From positions 237,443 through 301,442 of the forward strand of contig JGZV01000002.1 in NCBI GenBank assembly GCA_000741495.1: a stretch of 64,000 bases of DNA. The letters are read 5' to 3'. Below, piece by piece: positions 1-8,708 of the stretch. The DNA comes from Bifidobacterium thermophilum (GTDB taxonomy: Bacteria; Actinomycetota; Actinomycetes; Actinomycetales; Bifidobacteriaceae). The notes under the pieces were generated by a model, which saw nothing but the letters and a program-made list of their open reading frames with translations, was not told where the DNA came from and did not search any database. Within the stretch, counting starts at the first letter, position 1. Every line of letters starts with the position of its first letter. The translations under genes and the position numbers were made by a program.

Positions 1-1
1 G

Positions 2-820
2 CGCTGCTACCCATCGCTGACGGCGACCGAACAGGAAGCCGCACGGTACATCCTGGGACACCTCACCGATGTATTGCTATCGAATTCCACCGAACTCTCC
101 CAGCTCAGCGGCGTATCGCAGCCTACGCTGAGCCGGTTGTACCGCAAGCTCGGCTATGCGAACGCCGGCGAGTTCCGACGCAGCGTGCGCGCCATCCACC
201 GGCCCGGCGCCCCCGAGACCGAGACGAAACAGGATCTGCCGGACAACCCGGTCATCGAGCATATGCGTCGCGACGAGGCGAGCCTCGAACGCACCATCGG
301 CAATCTCGATCCCGCGACACTCGCCTCGCTGTGCTCCGCCATGGCCGACGCCCGGCGCATCTGTATCTTCGGCGCGAGGAACAGCTACCCCATCGCCCTG
401 CACTTGCGCGAACAGCTGCTCCAGTTGCGTGACGGCATCGAGCTGCTCCCCCAGCCCGGGCAGAGCATCGCCGAGGAGATCGTCGGCCTCGACGGGCGTG
501 ACGTCGCCATCATCGTGGCGGTACGCCGCAGAACCGCTCTGTTTCTTCCCCTAGTCGACGCGCTTGATGCAAGGGGCGTCCGGATCGCCGTCATCGGTGA
601 TTCCTCGGCACGTACTAGGCTTCTCGGCCGCAACGTGGACATCCTCGAGGCGGACCTCAGCTCACGCATGCTGACCAGCTACACTTCCGCCTTTGCTATC
701 GCCGCCCTCATCACCGATATGCTTTCCGACACCCTCAGCCATATGCAAGGGCACGACCCGGCAGGCAGGATCAAGGCGATCAACACCGCATTCGACCAAC
801 TCGGCGAGCTTGAGGAGTGA
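2..820 (+). CDS. RpiR/MurR-family transcriptional regulator, 5' end outside window
   Basis: Probable sugar-phosphate-responsive repressor or activator. The reading frame is open to the window edge, and the residues before the first possible internal start (PSLTATEQEAARYIL) look like the usual beginning of an RpiR helix-turn-helix domain, so the gene starts upstream. The recognition-helix region reads SGVSQPTLSRLYRKLGY. The rest is a SIS sugar-isomerase fold (about residues 110-230 of the visible protein), with ICIFGARNSYPIALHL near its start, which in this family binds a phosphosugar. The gene converges on guaA, and a strong hairpin at 932-979 lies between them. Its regulated genes would be upstream and are not visible. 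The family is clear; the ligand is unknown. Confidence 0.85.
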   Translation, partial: RCYPSLTATEQEAARYILGHLTDVLLSNSTELSQLSGVSQPTLSRLYRKLGYANAGEFRRSVRAIHRPGAPETETKQDLPDNPVIEHMRRDEASLERTIGNLDPATLASLCSAMADARRICIFGARNSYPIALHLREQLLQLRDGIELLPQPGQSIAEEIVGLDGRDVAIIVAVRRRTALFLPLVDALDARGVRIAVIGDSSARTRLLGRNVDILEADLSSRMLTSYTSAFAIAALITDMLSDTLSHMQGHDPAGRIKAINTAFDQLGELEE

Positions 821-931
821 CATCATATATGCTGGCGAGCCGGTTTCATGATTGCCGGCAATCCATTGCCGGCTCCCGCAGTCGCCGCCCGGCCGTCTAA
901 TACCCCGCACACAACACCAGCGCCATCAAGT

Positions 932-979
932 ATGGGTAGGCCCGGAAACCGCTTCGCTGACGGTTTCGGCCCTACCCAT
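932..979. terminator. Intergenic hairpin, probable bidirectional terminator
   Basis: A long imperfect inverted repeat: ATGGGTAGG at 932-940 pairs with CCTACCCAT at 971-979, and AAACCG pairs with CGGTTT further in, around loop CTTCGCTGA. It lies between two converging genes, the RpiR-type regulator and guaA. There is no long T tract, so termination is inferred from structure and position. Confidence 0.65.
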
Positions 980-1027
980 TGTCGGCGATTGCAAGCGACT
1001 CGCTTCGCCATCACCACGACGCCGGTA

Positions 1028-2590
1028 TCACTCCCATTCGATGGTTGCCGGCGGCTTGCTGGTCACGTCAAGCACCACGCGGTTGATGCCACGGCATTCG
1101 TTGGTGATGCGCGTGGAGATGGTCGCGAGCACGTCATACGGGACACGAGACCAGTCGGCGGTCATAGCATCCTCGGAGCTGACCGGACGCAGCACAATCG
1201 GCGAGCCGTACGTGCGTTCGTCACCCTGCACGCCCACGGAATGCACGTCGGCGAGCAACACGACCGGGCACTGCCAGATATCGCGGTCAAGACCAGCCTT
1301 CGACAGCTCCTCGCGCGCGATCGCATCGGCCTCGCGCAGCAAATCAAGCCGCTCGCGGGTGATTTCACCGATAATGCGGATGCCCAGGCCCGGGCCGGGG
1401 AACGGCTGACGCCATACGATCTCGTCCGGCAGGCCGAGCTTGGTGCCGATGGCACGCACCTCGTCCTTGAACAGCGTACGCAGAGGTTCAATGAGCTTGA
1501 ACTTGATGTCCTTCGGCAGGCCACCGACATTGTGATGGCTCTTGATATTGGCCGCGCCGTCACCGCCGCCGGACTCGACGACATCCGGGTACAGGGTGCC
1601 CTGCACAAGGAACTTCACCTCGGCGCCGTTCTTGCCAGCTTCTTCAATGACCTGACGCTGGGCCTTCTCGAAGGTACGAATGAACTTCTCGCCGATGATC
1701 TTGCGCTTGCGTTCCGGCTCCGACACGCCCTTCAGCGCGGTGAGGAAGTCCTCGGAAGCGTCGACGGCGATGAGCTTGATGCCGGTCGCCTTGACGAAAT
1801 CATGTTTGACCTGTTCGGCCTCGCCTTTGCGCAACAGGCCATGGTCCACGAACACGCAGGTCAGCTGGTCGCCGATCGCCTTGTGCACGAGAGCCGCAGC
1901 AACAGCGGAATCCACGCCGCCGGACAGGCCGCAGATCACCTGGGCGTCCCCGACTTCCTCGCGGATCTTCTTGACTTGGTCCTCGATGATGTTCGACGCG
2001 TCCCAATCGCGGTCGAGACCTGCGCACTTGTGCAGGAAGGTCTCGATAAGCTCCTGGCCACGCGGGGTGTGCTTGACTTCCGGGTGCCACTGCACGCCGT
2101 ACAGTTTGTGGGATTCGTCCTCCATGGCGGCGACTGGCGCGCCCTCCGTGTGGGCAAGCACCTTGAAGCCCTCAGGAGCCTTCTCCACGGCCACGCCATG
2201 GCTCATCCACGTGGTCTGCTCGGCAGGGGAACCGGCGAGAATGCCTTCGGCATCGTCAATGCTGGTCTCGGTCTTGCCATACTCGCCGAGCGCCGCCTTG
2301 TCGACAGTGCCGCCAAGCTCATACGCCATAACCTGGAAGCCGTAGCAGATGCCGAGCACCGGGACGCCGGCCTCGAAGATCTTCTTGTCGATGCCAGGGG
2401 CGCCGGGCTCGAACACGGAGGCCGGGCCGCCGGACAGGATGATGGCCTTCGGATCCTTGGCAAGCATCTCGTCGGCGGACATGGAATGGGGCACAAGCTC
2501 GGAATACACGTTGGCTTCGCGCACGCGACGCGCGATAAGCTGGGCGTACTGCGCGCCGAAATCGACGACGAGCACTGGACCTTTCGCCAT
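1028..2590 (-). CDS. guaA: GMP synthase (glutamine-hydrolysing)
   Basis: Converts XMP, glutamine and ATP to GMP in the last step of guanine nucleotide synthesis. At 520 residues it is full length. The N-terminal class-I glutamine amidotransferase domain has the nucleophile Cys82 in VLGICYGFQ and the His169/Glu171 pair in YGVQWHPEV. The ATP-pyrophosphatase P-loop follows near residue 220 ([14 protein letters not shown]). The C-terminal dimerisation domain ends in [11 protein letters not shown], typical of the family. A GGGAG ribosome site lies about 8 bases before the ATG. The gene diverges from xfp across a 1-kb repeat-bearing intergenic region. Confidence 0.97.
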   Translation of the reverse strand: MAKGPVLVVDFGAQYAQLIARRVREANVYSELVPHSMSADEMLAKDPKAIILSGGPASVFEPGAPGIDKKIFEAGVPVLGICYGFQVMAYELGGTVDKAALGEYGKTETSIDDAEGILAGSPAEQTTWMSHGVAVEKAPEGFKVLAHTEGAPVAAMEDESHKLYGVQWHPEVKHTPRGQELIETFLHKCAGLDRDWDASNIIEDQVKKIREEVGDAQVICGLSGGVDSAVAAALVHKAIGDQLTCVFVDHGLLRKGEAEQVKHDFVKATGIKLIAVDASEDFLTALKGVSEPERKRKIIGEKFIRTFEKAQRQVIEEAGKNGAEVKFLVQGTLYPDVVESGGGDGAANIKSHHNVGGLPKDIKFKLIEPLRTLFKDEVRAIGTKLGLPDEIVWRQPFPGPGLGIRIIGEITRERLDLLREADAIAREELSKAGLDRDIWQCPVVLLADVHSVGVQGDERTYGSPIVLRPVSSEDAMTADWSRVPYDVLATISTRITNECRGINRVVLDVTSKPPATIEWE

Positions 2591-3616
2591 AGGTGATTCT
2601 CCCTATCTATAACAATCGACTCACAACAACATACCTATTGTTACGTGGCAAGCCGACAACGCCGCGATGGTCGGCGCGGCTGTACGACCGGCCGACCGCG
2701 CGCCTGGCCGTCGTCTTGCCGACGATACTTGGCCGCCGTGAGACAATCCGCTCGCACGGCAGCTTGATACCGGCCGGAATCAGCGCCCCAGGTGCCATAC
2801 CCGCCCGCCGCGCGACACCGCAGTCACACAACTGCCGGATACCGACCGGAATCAAGCTGCGGCCGGGATAACACGGCCGCCGTGCGACATCCTGGTCACA
2901 CTGCACATGGATATCAGCCCTCAGCTGCCCACCGGATGACAAACCTGGCCGCAGGTGCAACACCCCGGTCGCACATCAACAGGATACAGACAGGAATCAG
3001 CCTGTGACCCAGTCAACATGGCAACCGTGCGACAACACAGTCACACCGCGACTCAGTACTGATTGATACCGGCCCATCAACCACGTAACCAGCCCACCAT
3101 GCGACAACCCAATCGCACAGCGCGCGGATACCAGCCATCACCAGCCAGTTGAATGCCATACTCGTCAACAGCGCGACACCGCAGTCACACAGCAACCGGA
3201 TACCGGCCGGAATCAGACTGCGACCCAGTGGCACAACACGCCGATATCATCCGGAACCCACCATCGCCGCAAGCGAACACAAACAGAACACACCCCACGT
3301 CAACACGCCGCCATGTTTTCTGCCGAAATGAACGTACAGAATGTTCAGCAACCCTGACTTTCCTTGATATTCCGCGGTTTTCGACGGGATTTCATCCAGC
3401 ATTCACCTTCACATCCCCACTATCCCAATCTCACAATACATAAAAATATGGCAACAGTTCCGAACACACACGCAAAAAAAACGTGCAAAAAGTCGTGTGC
3501 TCCACATACGATTGGTCGCGACAGGGAGAGAAGTCCACAGACCGCAAGGCCTGGGGAGTTCTTGCCCGAACGTAAACAACCAATCGCACGAACAGTGCAG
3601 GAGTACAGGAGTACAC
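2591..3616. other. Long divergent intergenic region guaA/xfp
   Basis: About 1 kb without a credible gene. It must hold the guaA promoter (left end) and the xfp promoter (right end). The middle, 2740-3244, is a diverged tandem array with a 72-bp period (separate entry). The last 250 bases are A+T-richer, with several A runs between 3440 and 3490, and probably contain the xfp promoter and a long untranslated leader. I could not pick a convincing -35/-10 pair. Short ORFs on both strands here carry repeated peptides only because of the DNA repeat; they lack ribosome sites and are broken by the single 73-bp interval. Confidence 0.7.
2740..3244. repeat. Seven-copy diverged tandem repeat, period 72 bp, with a palindrome in several units
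   Basis: Units begin near 2740, 2812, 2884, 2956, 3029, 3101 and 3173, so five intervals are 72 bp and one is 73 bp. The first 40 or so bases are best conserved: GCGACA, then CAGTCACAC, then GATACCGGCCGGAATC. The remaining 30 bases vary. The last motif is a near-perfect 16-bp palindrome, best kept at 2766-2781, 2838-2853 and 3199-3214. Units 3, 5 and 6 are strongly degraded. The array sits between divergent guaA and xfp. Function is unknown; the periodicity is direct observation. Confidence 0.85.
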
Positions 3617-6094
3617 ATGACGAATCCTGTTATTGGCACCCCTTGGAAGAAGCTCGACGCTCCGGTTTCCGAGGAAGCCCTCGAAGGTGTTGACAAGTAC
3701 TGGCGCACCGCCAACTACCTGTCCATCGGCCAGATTTATCTTCGCAGCAACCCTCTGATGAAGGAGCCGTTCACCCGCGAAGACGTGAAGCATCGTCTCG
3801 TCGGTCACTGGGGCACCACCCCGGGCCTGAACTTCCTCATCGGCCACATCAACCGTCTCATCGCCGATCACCAGCAGAACACCGTGATCATCATGGGCCC
3901 GGGCCACGGCGGCCCGGCCGGCACCGCTCAGTCCTACCTGGACGGCACCTACACCGAGTATTTCCCGAACATCACCAAGGATGAGGCTGGCCTGCAGAAG
4001 TTCTTCCGCCAGTTCTCCTACCCGGGCGGCATCCCGTCCCACTACGCTCCGGAGACGCCGGGCTCCATCCACGAGGGTGGCGAGCTTGGTTACGCTCTGT
4101 CCCACGCTTACGGCGCTGTGATGAACAACCCGAGCCTGTTCGTGCCGGCCATCGTCGGCGACGGCGAAGCCGAGACCGGCCCGCTGGCCACCGGCTGGCA
4201 GTCCAACAAGCTCATCAACCCGCGCACCGATGGTATCGTGCTGCCGATCCTGCACCTCAACGGCTACAAGATCGCCAACCCGACCATCCTCTCCCGCATC
4301 TCCGACGAAGAGCTGCACGAGTTCTTCCACGGCATGGGCTATGAGCCGTACGAGTTCGTCGCCGGCTTCGACGATGAGGACCACATGTCCATCCACCGTC
4401 GCTTCGCCGACCTGTTCGAGTCCGTCTTCGACGAGATCTGCGACATCAAGGCCGCGGCTCAGACCGACGACATGACCCGTCCGTTCTACCCGATGATCAT
4501 CTTCCGCACCCCGAAGGGCTGGACCTGCCCGAAGTTCATCGACGGCAAGAAGACCGAGGGCTCTTGGCGCGCTCACCAGGTGCCGCTGGCTTCCGCTCGC
4601 GATACCGAAGAGCACTTCCAGGTGCTCAAGAACTGGCTCGAGTCCTACAAGCCGGAAGAGCTGTTCGACGACAAGGGCGCTGTGCGTCCGGAAGTCACCG
4701 CCTTCATGCCGAAGGGCGAGCTGCGCATCGGCCAGAACCCGAACGCCAACGGCGGCCGCATCCGCGAGGAGCTCAACCTGCCGAAGCTCGAGGACTACGA
4801 GGTCAAGGAAGTCTCCGAGTACGGCCACGGCTGGGGCCAGCTCGAGGCCACCCGTCGTCTCGGTGTCTACTGCCGCGACATCATCAAGAACAACCCGGAT
4901 TCGTTCCGCATCTTCGGACCGGACGAGACCGCTTCCAACCGTCTTGCTGCCGCTTACGAAGTGACCAACAAGCAGTGGGATGCCGGCTACCTGTCCGCTC
5001 AGGTTGATGAGCACATGGCCGTCACCGGCCAGGTCACCGAGCAGCTTTCCGAGCACCAGATGGAAGGCTTCCTCGAGGGCTACCTGCTCACCGGCCGTCA
5101 CGGCATCTGGAGCTCCTACGAGTCCTTCGTGCACGTGATCGACTCCATGCTGAACCAGCACGCCAAGTGGCTCGAGGCAACGGTTCGTGAGATTCCGTGG
5201 CGCAAGCCGATCTCCTCCATGAACCTGCTGGTCTCCTCCCACGTGTGGCGTCAGGATCACAACGGCTTCTCCCATCAGGATCCGGGTGTGACCTCCGTGC
5301 TGCTGAACAAGTGCTTCAACAACGACCACGTGATCGGCATCTACTTCCCGGTTGATTCCAACATGCTGCTGGCCGTCGCTGAGAAGTGCTTCAAGTCCAC
5401 CAACATGATCAACGCGATCATCGCCGGCAAGCAGCCGGCCGCCACCTGGCTGTCCCTCGACGAGGCTCGTGCCGAGCTCGAGAAGGGTGCTGCCGAGTGG
5501 AAGTGGGCTTCCAACGTCAAGTCCAACGACGAGGCCGACATCGTCCTCGCTTCCGTCGGCGACGTTCCGACCCAGGAGATCATGGCTGCTGCCGACAAGC
5601 TCAACAAGCTCGGCATCAAGTTCAAGGTCGTCAACGTGGTGGATCTGATCAAGCTCCAGTCCGCCAAGGAGAACAACGAAGCGCTCACCGATGAGGAGTT
5701 CGCTGACCTGTTCACCACCGACAAGCCGGTCCTGTTCGCTTACCACTCCTATGCCCGCGACGTGCGCGGCCTGATCTACGATCGCCCGAACCACGACAAC
5801 TTCAACGTTCACGGCTACGAAGAGCAGGGCTCCACCACCACGCCGTACGACATGGTGCGCGTCAACAACATCGACCGCTACGAGCTGACCGCTGAGGCTC
5901 TGCGCATGGTTGATGCCGACAAGTACGCTGCTGAGATCGACAAGCTGGAGGCATTCCGCGACGAAGCCTTCCAGTTCGCGGTCGACAAGGGCTACGATCA
6001 TCCGGATTACACCGACTGGGTGTGGCCGGGCGTGAACACCGCCAAGCAGGGCGCCGTCACCGCCACCGCCGCAACCGCTGGCGACAACGAGTGA
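3617..6094 (+). CDS. xfp: Xylulose-5-phosphate/fructose-6-phosphate phosphoketolase
   Basis: Thiamine-diphosphate enzyme that phosphorolytically cleaves xylulose-5-phosphate or fructose-6-phosphate to acetyl-phosphate plus glyceraldehyde-3-phosphate or erythrose-4-phosphate, the defining step of the bifid shunt. The 825-residue length is normal for the bifidobacterial enzyme. Family signatures include [14 protein letters not shown] and the cofactor motif [15 protein letters not shown]. The ATG at 3617 is chosen because it follows AGGAG-type sites and starts the typical [10 protein letters not shown]. Codon use is strongly biased, as expected for a very highly expressed gene. Acetyl-phosphate made here is the substrate for ackA and, in reverse, pta, a few kilobases downstream. 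The last 32 coding bases are duplicated at 7424-7455. Confidence 0.98.
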   Translation: MTNPVIGTPWKKLDAPVSEEALEGVDKYWRTANYLSIGQIYLRSNPLMKEPFTREDVKHRLVGHWGTTPGLNFLIGHINRLIADHQQNTVIIMGPGHGGPAGTAQSYLDGTYTEYFPNITKDEAGLQKFFRQFSYPGGIPSHYAPETPGSIHEGGELGYALSHAYGAVMNNPSLFVPAIVGDGEAETGPLATGWQSNKLINPRTDGIVLPILHLNGYKIANPTILSRISDEELHEFFHGMGYEPYEFVAGFDDEDHMSIHRRFADLFESVFDEICDIKAAAQTDDMTRPFYPMIIFRTPKGWTCPKFIDGKKTEGSWRAHQVPLASARDTEEHFQVLKNWLESYKPEELFDDKGAVRPEVTAFMPKGELRIGQNPNANGGRIREELNLPKLEDYEVKEVSEYGHGWGQLEATRRLGVYCRDIIKNNPDSFRIFGPDETASNRLAAAYEVTNKQWDAGYLSAQVDEHMAVTGQVTEQLSEHQMEGFLEGYLLTGRHGIWSSYESFVHVIDSMLNQHAKWLEATVREIPWRKPISSMNLLVSSHVWRQDHNGFSHQDPGVTSVLLNKCFNNDHVIGIYFPVDSNMLLAVAEKCFKSTNMINAIIAGKQPAATWLSLDEARAELEKGAAEWKWASNVKSNDEADIVLASVGDVPTQEIMAAADKLNKLGIKFKVVNVVDLIKLQSAKENNEALTDEEFADLFTTDKPVLFAYHSYARDVRGLIYDRPNHDNFNVHGYEEQGSTTTPYDMVRVNNIDRYELTAEALRMVDADKYAAEIDKLEAFRDEAFQFAVDKGYDHPDYTDWVWPGVNTAKQGAVTATAATAGDNE

Positions 6095-6135
6095 TTGACG
6101 CGTCGCAAGACGCATAAGGCATAAGCCTTAAGCTC

Positions 6136-6171
6136 AGGAGGGGCATCGGGAGCAATCCCGGTGCCCCTCCT
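6136..6171 (+). terminator. xfp terminator hairpin
   Basis: AGGAGGGGCATCGGGA pairs with TCCCGGTGCCCCTCCT around loop GCAA, 41 bases after the xfp stop. The stem is very stable; the downstream T tract is poor. Confidence 0.8.
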
Positions 6172-6253
6172 GCCGTATTCGCTTCACCGCAGATACCGTC
6201 CATTGTCAATGCAGTGATATACAACCGTGGATTACTAAGCCATGTTCGCCGAA

Positions 6254-7177
6254 TCACAAACTTCCCGTACCATACCCCACTTGACGGAGCGCCTCTTGTG
6301 CGTGCAACGGCAAATCGCGATGCAACCCAGAGACCAGATCATCAAGACGTTTGCGAATTAGCCAATAGTCATCAGGGTCAAGAAGATAAACGAGATCCTG
6401 GAAAGCATGTGCGACGGATTCATTCATTCTGTTATCGAAGTGTGCATTGTAACAACGCTCGTCATGCGCACACAGGTTGCGAAAGAACACCAGACGGTTG
6501 AACATGCTGTCAAGCGTACGGGCTGTCAGCCTTCGGCTTCTCCGGGCACCACCCATTCCCGTGAACGCGGTGGCAACAGCAAGCCGTACAGCCGCCGTCT
6601 GCGTCTGGTAGAACCACACAATCTGTCCGAAAGATAAATCGTTTGCGAGCACCCACAACGGGACTTGTCCGTCCAAGTCATTCATATAGTGCCGGATGTA
6701 TGCCTTCCCGCCGTACTCGCCATAATTGCGCGGGTTATCGTCAAGTTCAAGGATACGTTTGAATACTTTGTTAATTAATATCCCTGCTGATTTACGATGA
6801 GCAGAATCATAATGACCGGTATTCAGATATGGATTCACTTCGTTTGGATATGCTCGAGTAAACTCGTGAGCACACAAGCTCTTCAAAGCTGCCTCAGCGC
6901 GGATAATCCCGTCCATAAGCGTAGATCGCAGTCCACGGTCAAACCGGAACAACGCGTACACATCCTCAAACGAAGTACCGGGCAAAAACCTATCCCCACC
7001 GGACTGTTGAGTGGCGGCAGAGTCTAGGAACAGGTCCTTGTAACCATTGATGATCATGTAATAGCCTTCCCGTCGGAGTACGGGAATGGCACGAGCATCA
7101 TCCACGATCATGCCGCGCGACCGCAGCAACGCGGTGAGATCCGAATAATCCTTGAAGCGCTTGTGTAAACCGGTCAT
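6254..7177 (-). CDS. Abi-family (AbiD/AbiF-like) abortive-infection protein
   Basis: A 307-residue protein of the Abi_2 type, a family linked to phage defence by abortive infection. Visible family features are the N-terminal YYMIINGYKDLFLD and the central VPLWVLANDLSFGQIVWFY. The HEPN-type R-x4-H motif RNLCAH (R233-H238) in the C-terminal third is the likely RNase active site. The start is supported by AAGGAGG just upstream. It stands alone with no visible antitoxin and is more A+T-rich than its neighbours. It lies between xfp and a duplicated fragment of the xfp 3' end, which suggests acquisition by integration or recombination. Phage defence is inferred from family membership. Confidence 0.85.
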   Translation of the reverse strand: MTGLHKRFKDYSDLTALLRSRGMIVDDARAIPVLRREGYYMIINGYKDLFLDSAATQQSGGDRFLPGTSFEDVYALFRFDRGLRSTLMDGIIRAEAALKSLCAHEFTRAYPNEVNPYLNTGHYDSAHRKSAGILINKVFKRILELDDNPRNYGEYGGKAYIRHYMNDLDGQVPLWVLANDLSFGQIVWFYQTQTAAVRLAVATAFTGMGGARRSRRLTARTLDSMFNRLVFFRNLCAHDERCYNAHFDNRMNESVAHAFQDLVYLLDPDDYWLIRKRLDDLVSGLHRDLPLHAQEALRQVGYGTGSL

Positions 7178-7423
7178 GCCGCCCCTCCTTGCGGTGATCT
7201 CCAGTTCTCATAGAAGCACCAAGGCCGCCCCGGTCTCCCGAAGCGGCCTCAGCGAGTCGAACTTAGTTCGCCTTATTTCGCAAATTCAGCTTGCCATATC
7301 AGTCAGGCAGCTGTCAACCAAAGACACGCCGACCTCTTGAATTCACGCAAAAGGAACGCTTCGTACTGATGTCTCGTTTAGCTACTATATCGCGTAACGA
7401 CATCACGTATCAGCTACACTTTC

Positions 7424-7455
7424 CACCGCTACCGCTGCAACCGCTGGCGACAACG
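7424..7455 (+). repeat. Duplicated xfp 3' end (direct repeat of 6058-6089)
   Basis: Thirty of 32 bases match the end of xfp, including 19 consecutive identical bases (GCAACCGCTGGCGACAACG at 7437-7455 and 6071-6089). The two differences (6064/7430 and 6070/7436, C to T) are both third-codon positions in xfp and are silent (GCC to GCT alanine codons). The similarity ends sharply on both sides. This looks like an attachment-site duplication or the remnant of another xfp allele; the enclosed segment carries the Abi gene. Confidence 0.75.
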
Positions 7456-7477
7456 TCACTCGGCGTCTGCCGTACCG

Positions 7478-7787
7478 AGCATGCCCGGACATACGTCAGC
7501 CGACAATGGCATGACAGATGACAGCTTCTCCCCCGACATCTGCCGAGTTACGTATGTCTCAACATGCGCCGCACGAGAAAACATCGTCATGAATACCAGA
7601 ACCTGTTGCCATCATACGAATTGCGTATGTCAAGACATACGCAAGATGACAAGATGCCCGAAACCAAGACCAGGTCCCGCCGTATCCGCCGATCCCCGTA
7701 TGTCAGGACATACATAACTTGACAGATGCCACCGGACACCATCGTCATCCAGAATGTTTCGTCGGTTGACGCATGCCTTGATATACG
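7478..7787. repeat. Ladder of five 18-bp palindromes at exact 73-bp spacing
   Basis: The consensus is CGTATGTC-NN-GACATACG. Copies occupy 7478-7495, 7551-7568, 7624-7641, 7697-7714 and 7770-7787; the dyad centres are exactly 73 bp apart in all four intervals. The third copy is perfect over 9-bp arms (GCGTATGTCAAGACATACGC, 7623-7642). The fourth has perfect 7-bp arms. The 55-bp stretches between them are mostly dissimilar, though the third and fourth share fragments such as GATGCC. At about 7 helical turns, all sites would face the same side of the DNA. Function is unknown. Confidence 0.85.
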
Positions 7788-7920
7788 CAAACCGACGCAT
7801 ATTCACGTTGCTCGCCGGGGCAAAGCTCCGCGAGTCCATCACAGGCATATCGAGTGGCCAAACAGGGAAGTCTGGAGCACCGCGTTTTCCATGCATACTG
7901 AGAGGAAAGTTTTTCCAAGT

Positions 7921-8541
7921 TCAGTCGTTCTCTACAACCACTTGGCGAAATGCGCGCAACATCGACAATGGGTGTTGCGGAAACATGCTGTCGAATCGCT
8001 GGTCTTCAGAAAGGTTCGGCAGATTCCCACGCACGTACGTCGGATCATAGCAGTCCTCGGCCCAGCCATGTACGTCCTGATCATCAACCGTAATCCAATC
8101 ATGACGGCGGGCAAGTTCGAATATCGTCGCATCCCGCACTCCAGTCATACCGTCTTCGCAGAAGAACCCTTGGAACATGAGTACCGCGTTCCGTATCTCA
8201 ATATCGCATGTCCAGGTGTATTGAACGCCGCCTATTTCCGCATCCGAGGATTTCACGACACTATCAATCAGTCTCCCACCTGAACGAATCGATTGCGCAC
8301 ATACTTCCACAAGTCCCTGATCGTCTTCCATATTATGGTGAATTGCGTCCACTACAGCTTGTGGATCATCGAACGGCATGGCGCGCGAGCGTGAAATGGG
8401 AACAATGTGTACGATGCACATCGCCTCGGGCGTTCGCAACCCTACTACAACCATGTCTTTCGGATCTTCAGGCATGGAATCGAGTATCTGATACTGGTCT
8501 GGGATGATAATTGCATCTCCTGCAACAGTGATTGTCTGCAT
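7921..8541 (-). CDS. Hypothetical protein, 206 aa
   Basis: I do not recognise a family. The start at 8541 (MQTITVAGDAIIIPDQ) is chosen because GAAGGGA lies six bases upstream; the frame extends further to 8700, but without a site. The protein looks soluble, acidic and mixed alpha/beta, with no signal peptide or membrane segment. It carries MVVVGLRTPEAMCIVHIVPI near residue 30 and ends in a helical, proline-containing tail (PQHPLSMLRAFRQVVVEND). It is transcribed divergently from pta, and its 3' end faces the palindrome ladder. Base composition is lower in G+C than the flanking core genes, so it may be part of the same accessory segment as the Abi gene, but a link is not shown. Confidence 0.6.
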   Translation of the reverse strand: MQTITVAGDAIIIPDQYQILDSMPEDPKDMVVVGLRTPEAMCIVHIVPISRSRAMPFDDPQAVVDAIHHNMEDDQGLVEVCAQSIRSGGRLIDSVVKSSDAEIGGVQYTWTCDIEIRNAVLMFQGFFCEDGMTGVRDATIFELARRHDWITVDDQDVHGWAEDCYDPTYVRGNLPNLSEDQRFDSMFPQHPLSMLRAFRQVVVEND

Positions 8542-8708
8542 GTGAAGTCCCTTCATTGCGATTTCTTGCATCCCATAGTAGCGCGAATCGTTCTTCGCAA
8601 CAGCGACACAGTGATATACCGCGAAACGCAACAACCGTACAATAGAACGGAACAGTTCACGTCCAAGCCGCGTGCATAGACGCGCGACGGCCTGAATCAA
8701 GGAGCAGT

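Larger units (their letters stand above)
7178..7920. other. Intergenic region between Abi gene and unknown gene
   Basis: About 740 bases without a convincing gene. It holds the Abi promoter and ribosome site (right next to 7177), a second copy of the last 32 coding bases of xfp (7424-7455), and five palindromes spaced 73 bp apart (7478-7787). Short ORFs across it lack ribosome sites and family features. Confidence 0.7.

Noticed and set aside
848..2596. A 582-codon open frame antisense to guaA, and a similar 495-codon frame antisense to pyk (26267-27754)
   Set aside because: Both are shadows of biased codon use in core genes on the other strand.
2607..2963. Minus-strand 118-codon ORF with repeated SLIPxGI and CDCGVA peptides just upstream of guaA
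   Set aside because: The peptide repeat follows from the 72-bp DNA repeat (a multiple of three). The frame breaks at the 73-bp interval, the TTG start has no ribosome site, and the plus strand gives equally repetitive peptides.
2740..3244. CRISPR array
   Set aside because: The period would suit 36-base repeats and spacers, but the units are too diverged, the spacer halves are partly alike, and there are no cas genes in the window.
3431..6115. An 894-codon open frame antisense to xfp
   Set aside because: It is a shadow of strong codon bias in xfp. It has no ribosome site, no family resemblance and lies wholly opposite a certain gene.
7478..7787. CRISPR array
   Set aside because: The conserved part is only an 18-bp dyad, spacers are 55 bp and share fragments, and there are no cas genes.
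6095..8700. Prophage or complete integrative element
   Set aside because: No integrase, transposase, terminal inverted repeat or structural phage gene is present; only the xfp-end duplication and accessory genes support acquisition.
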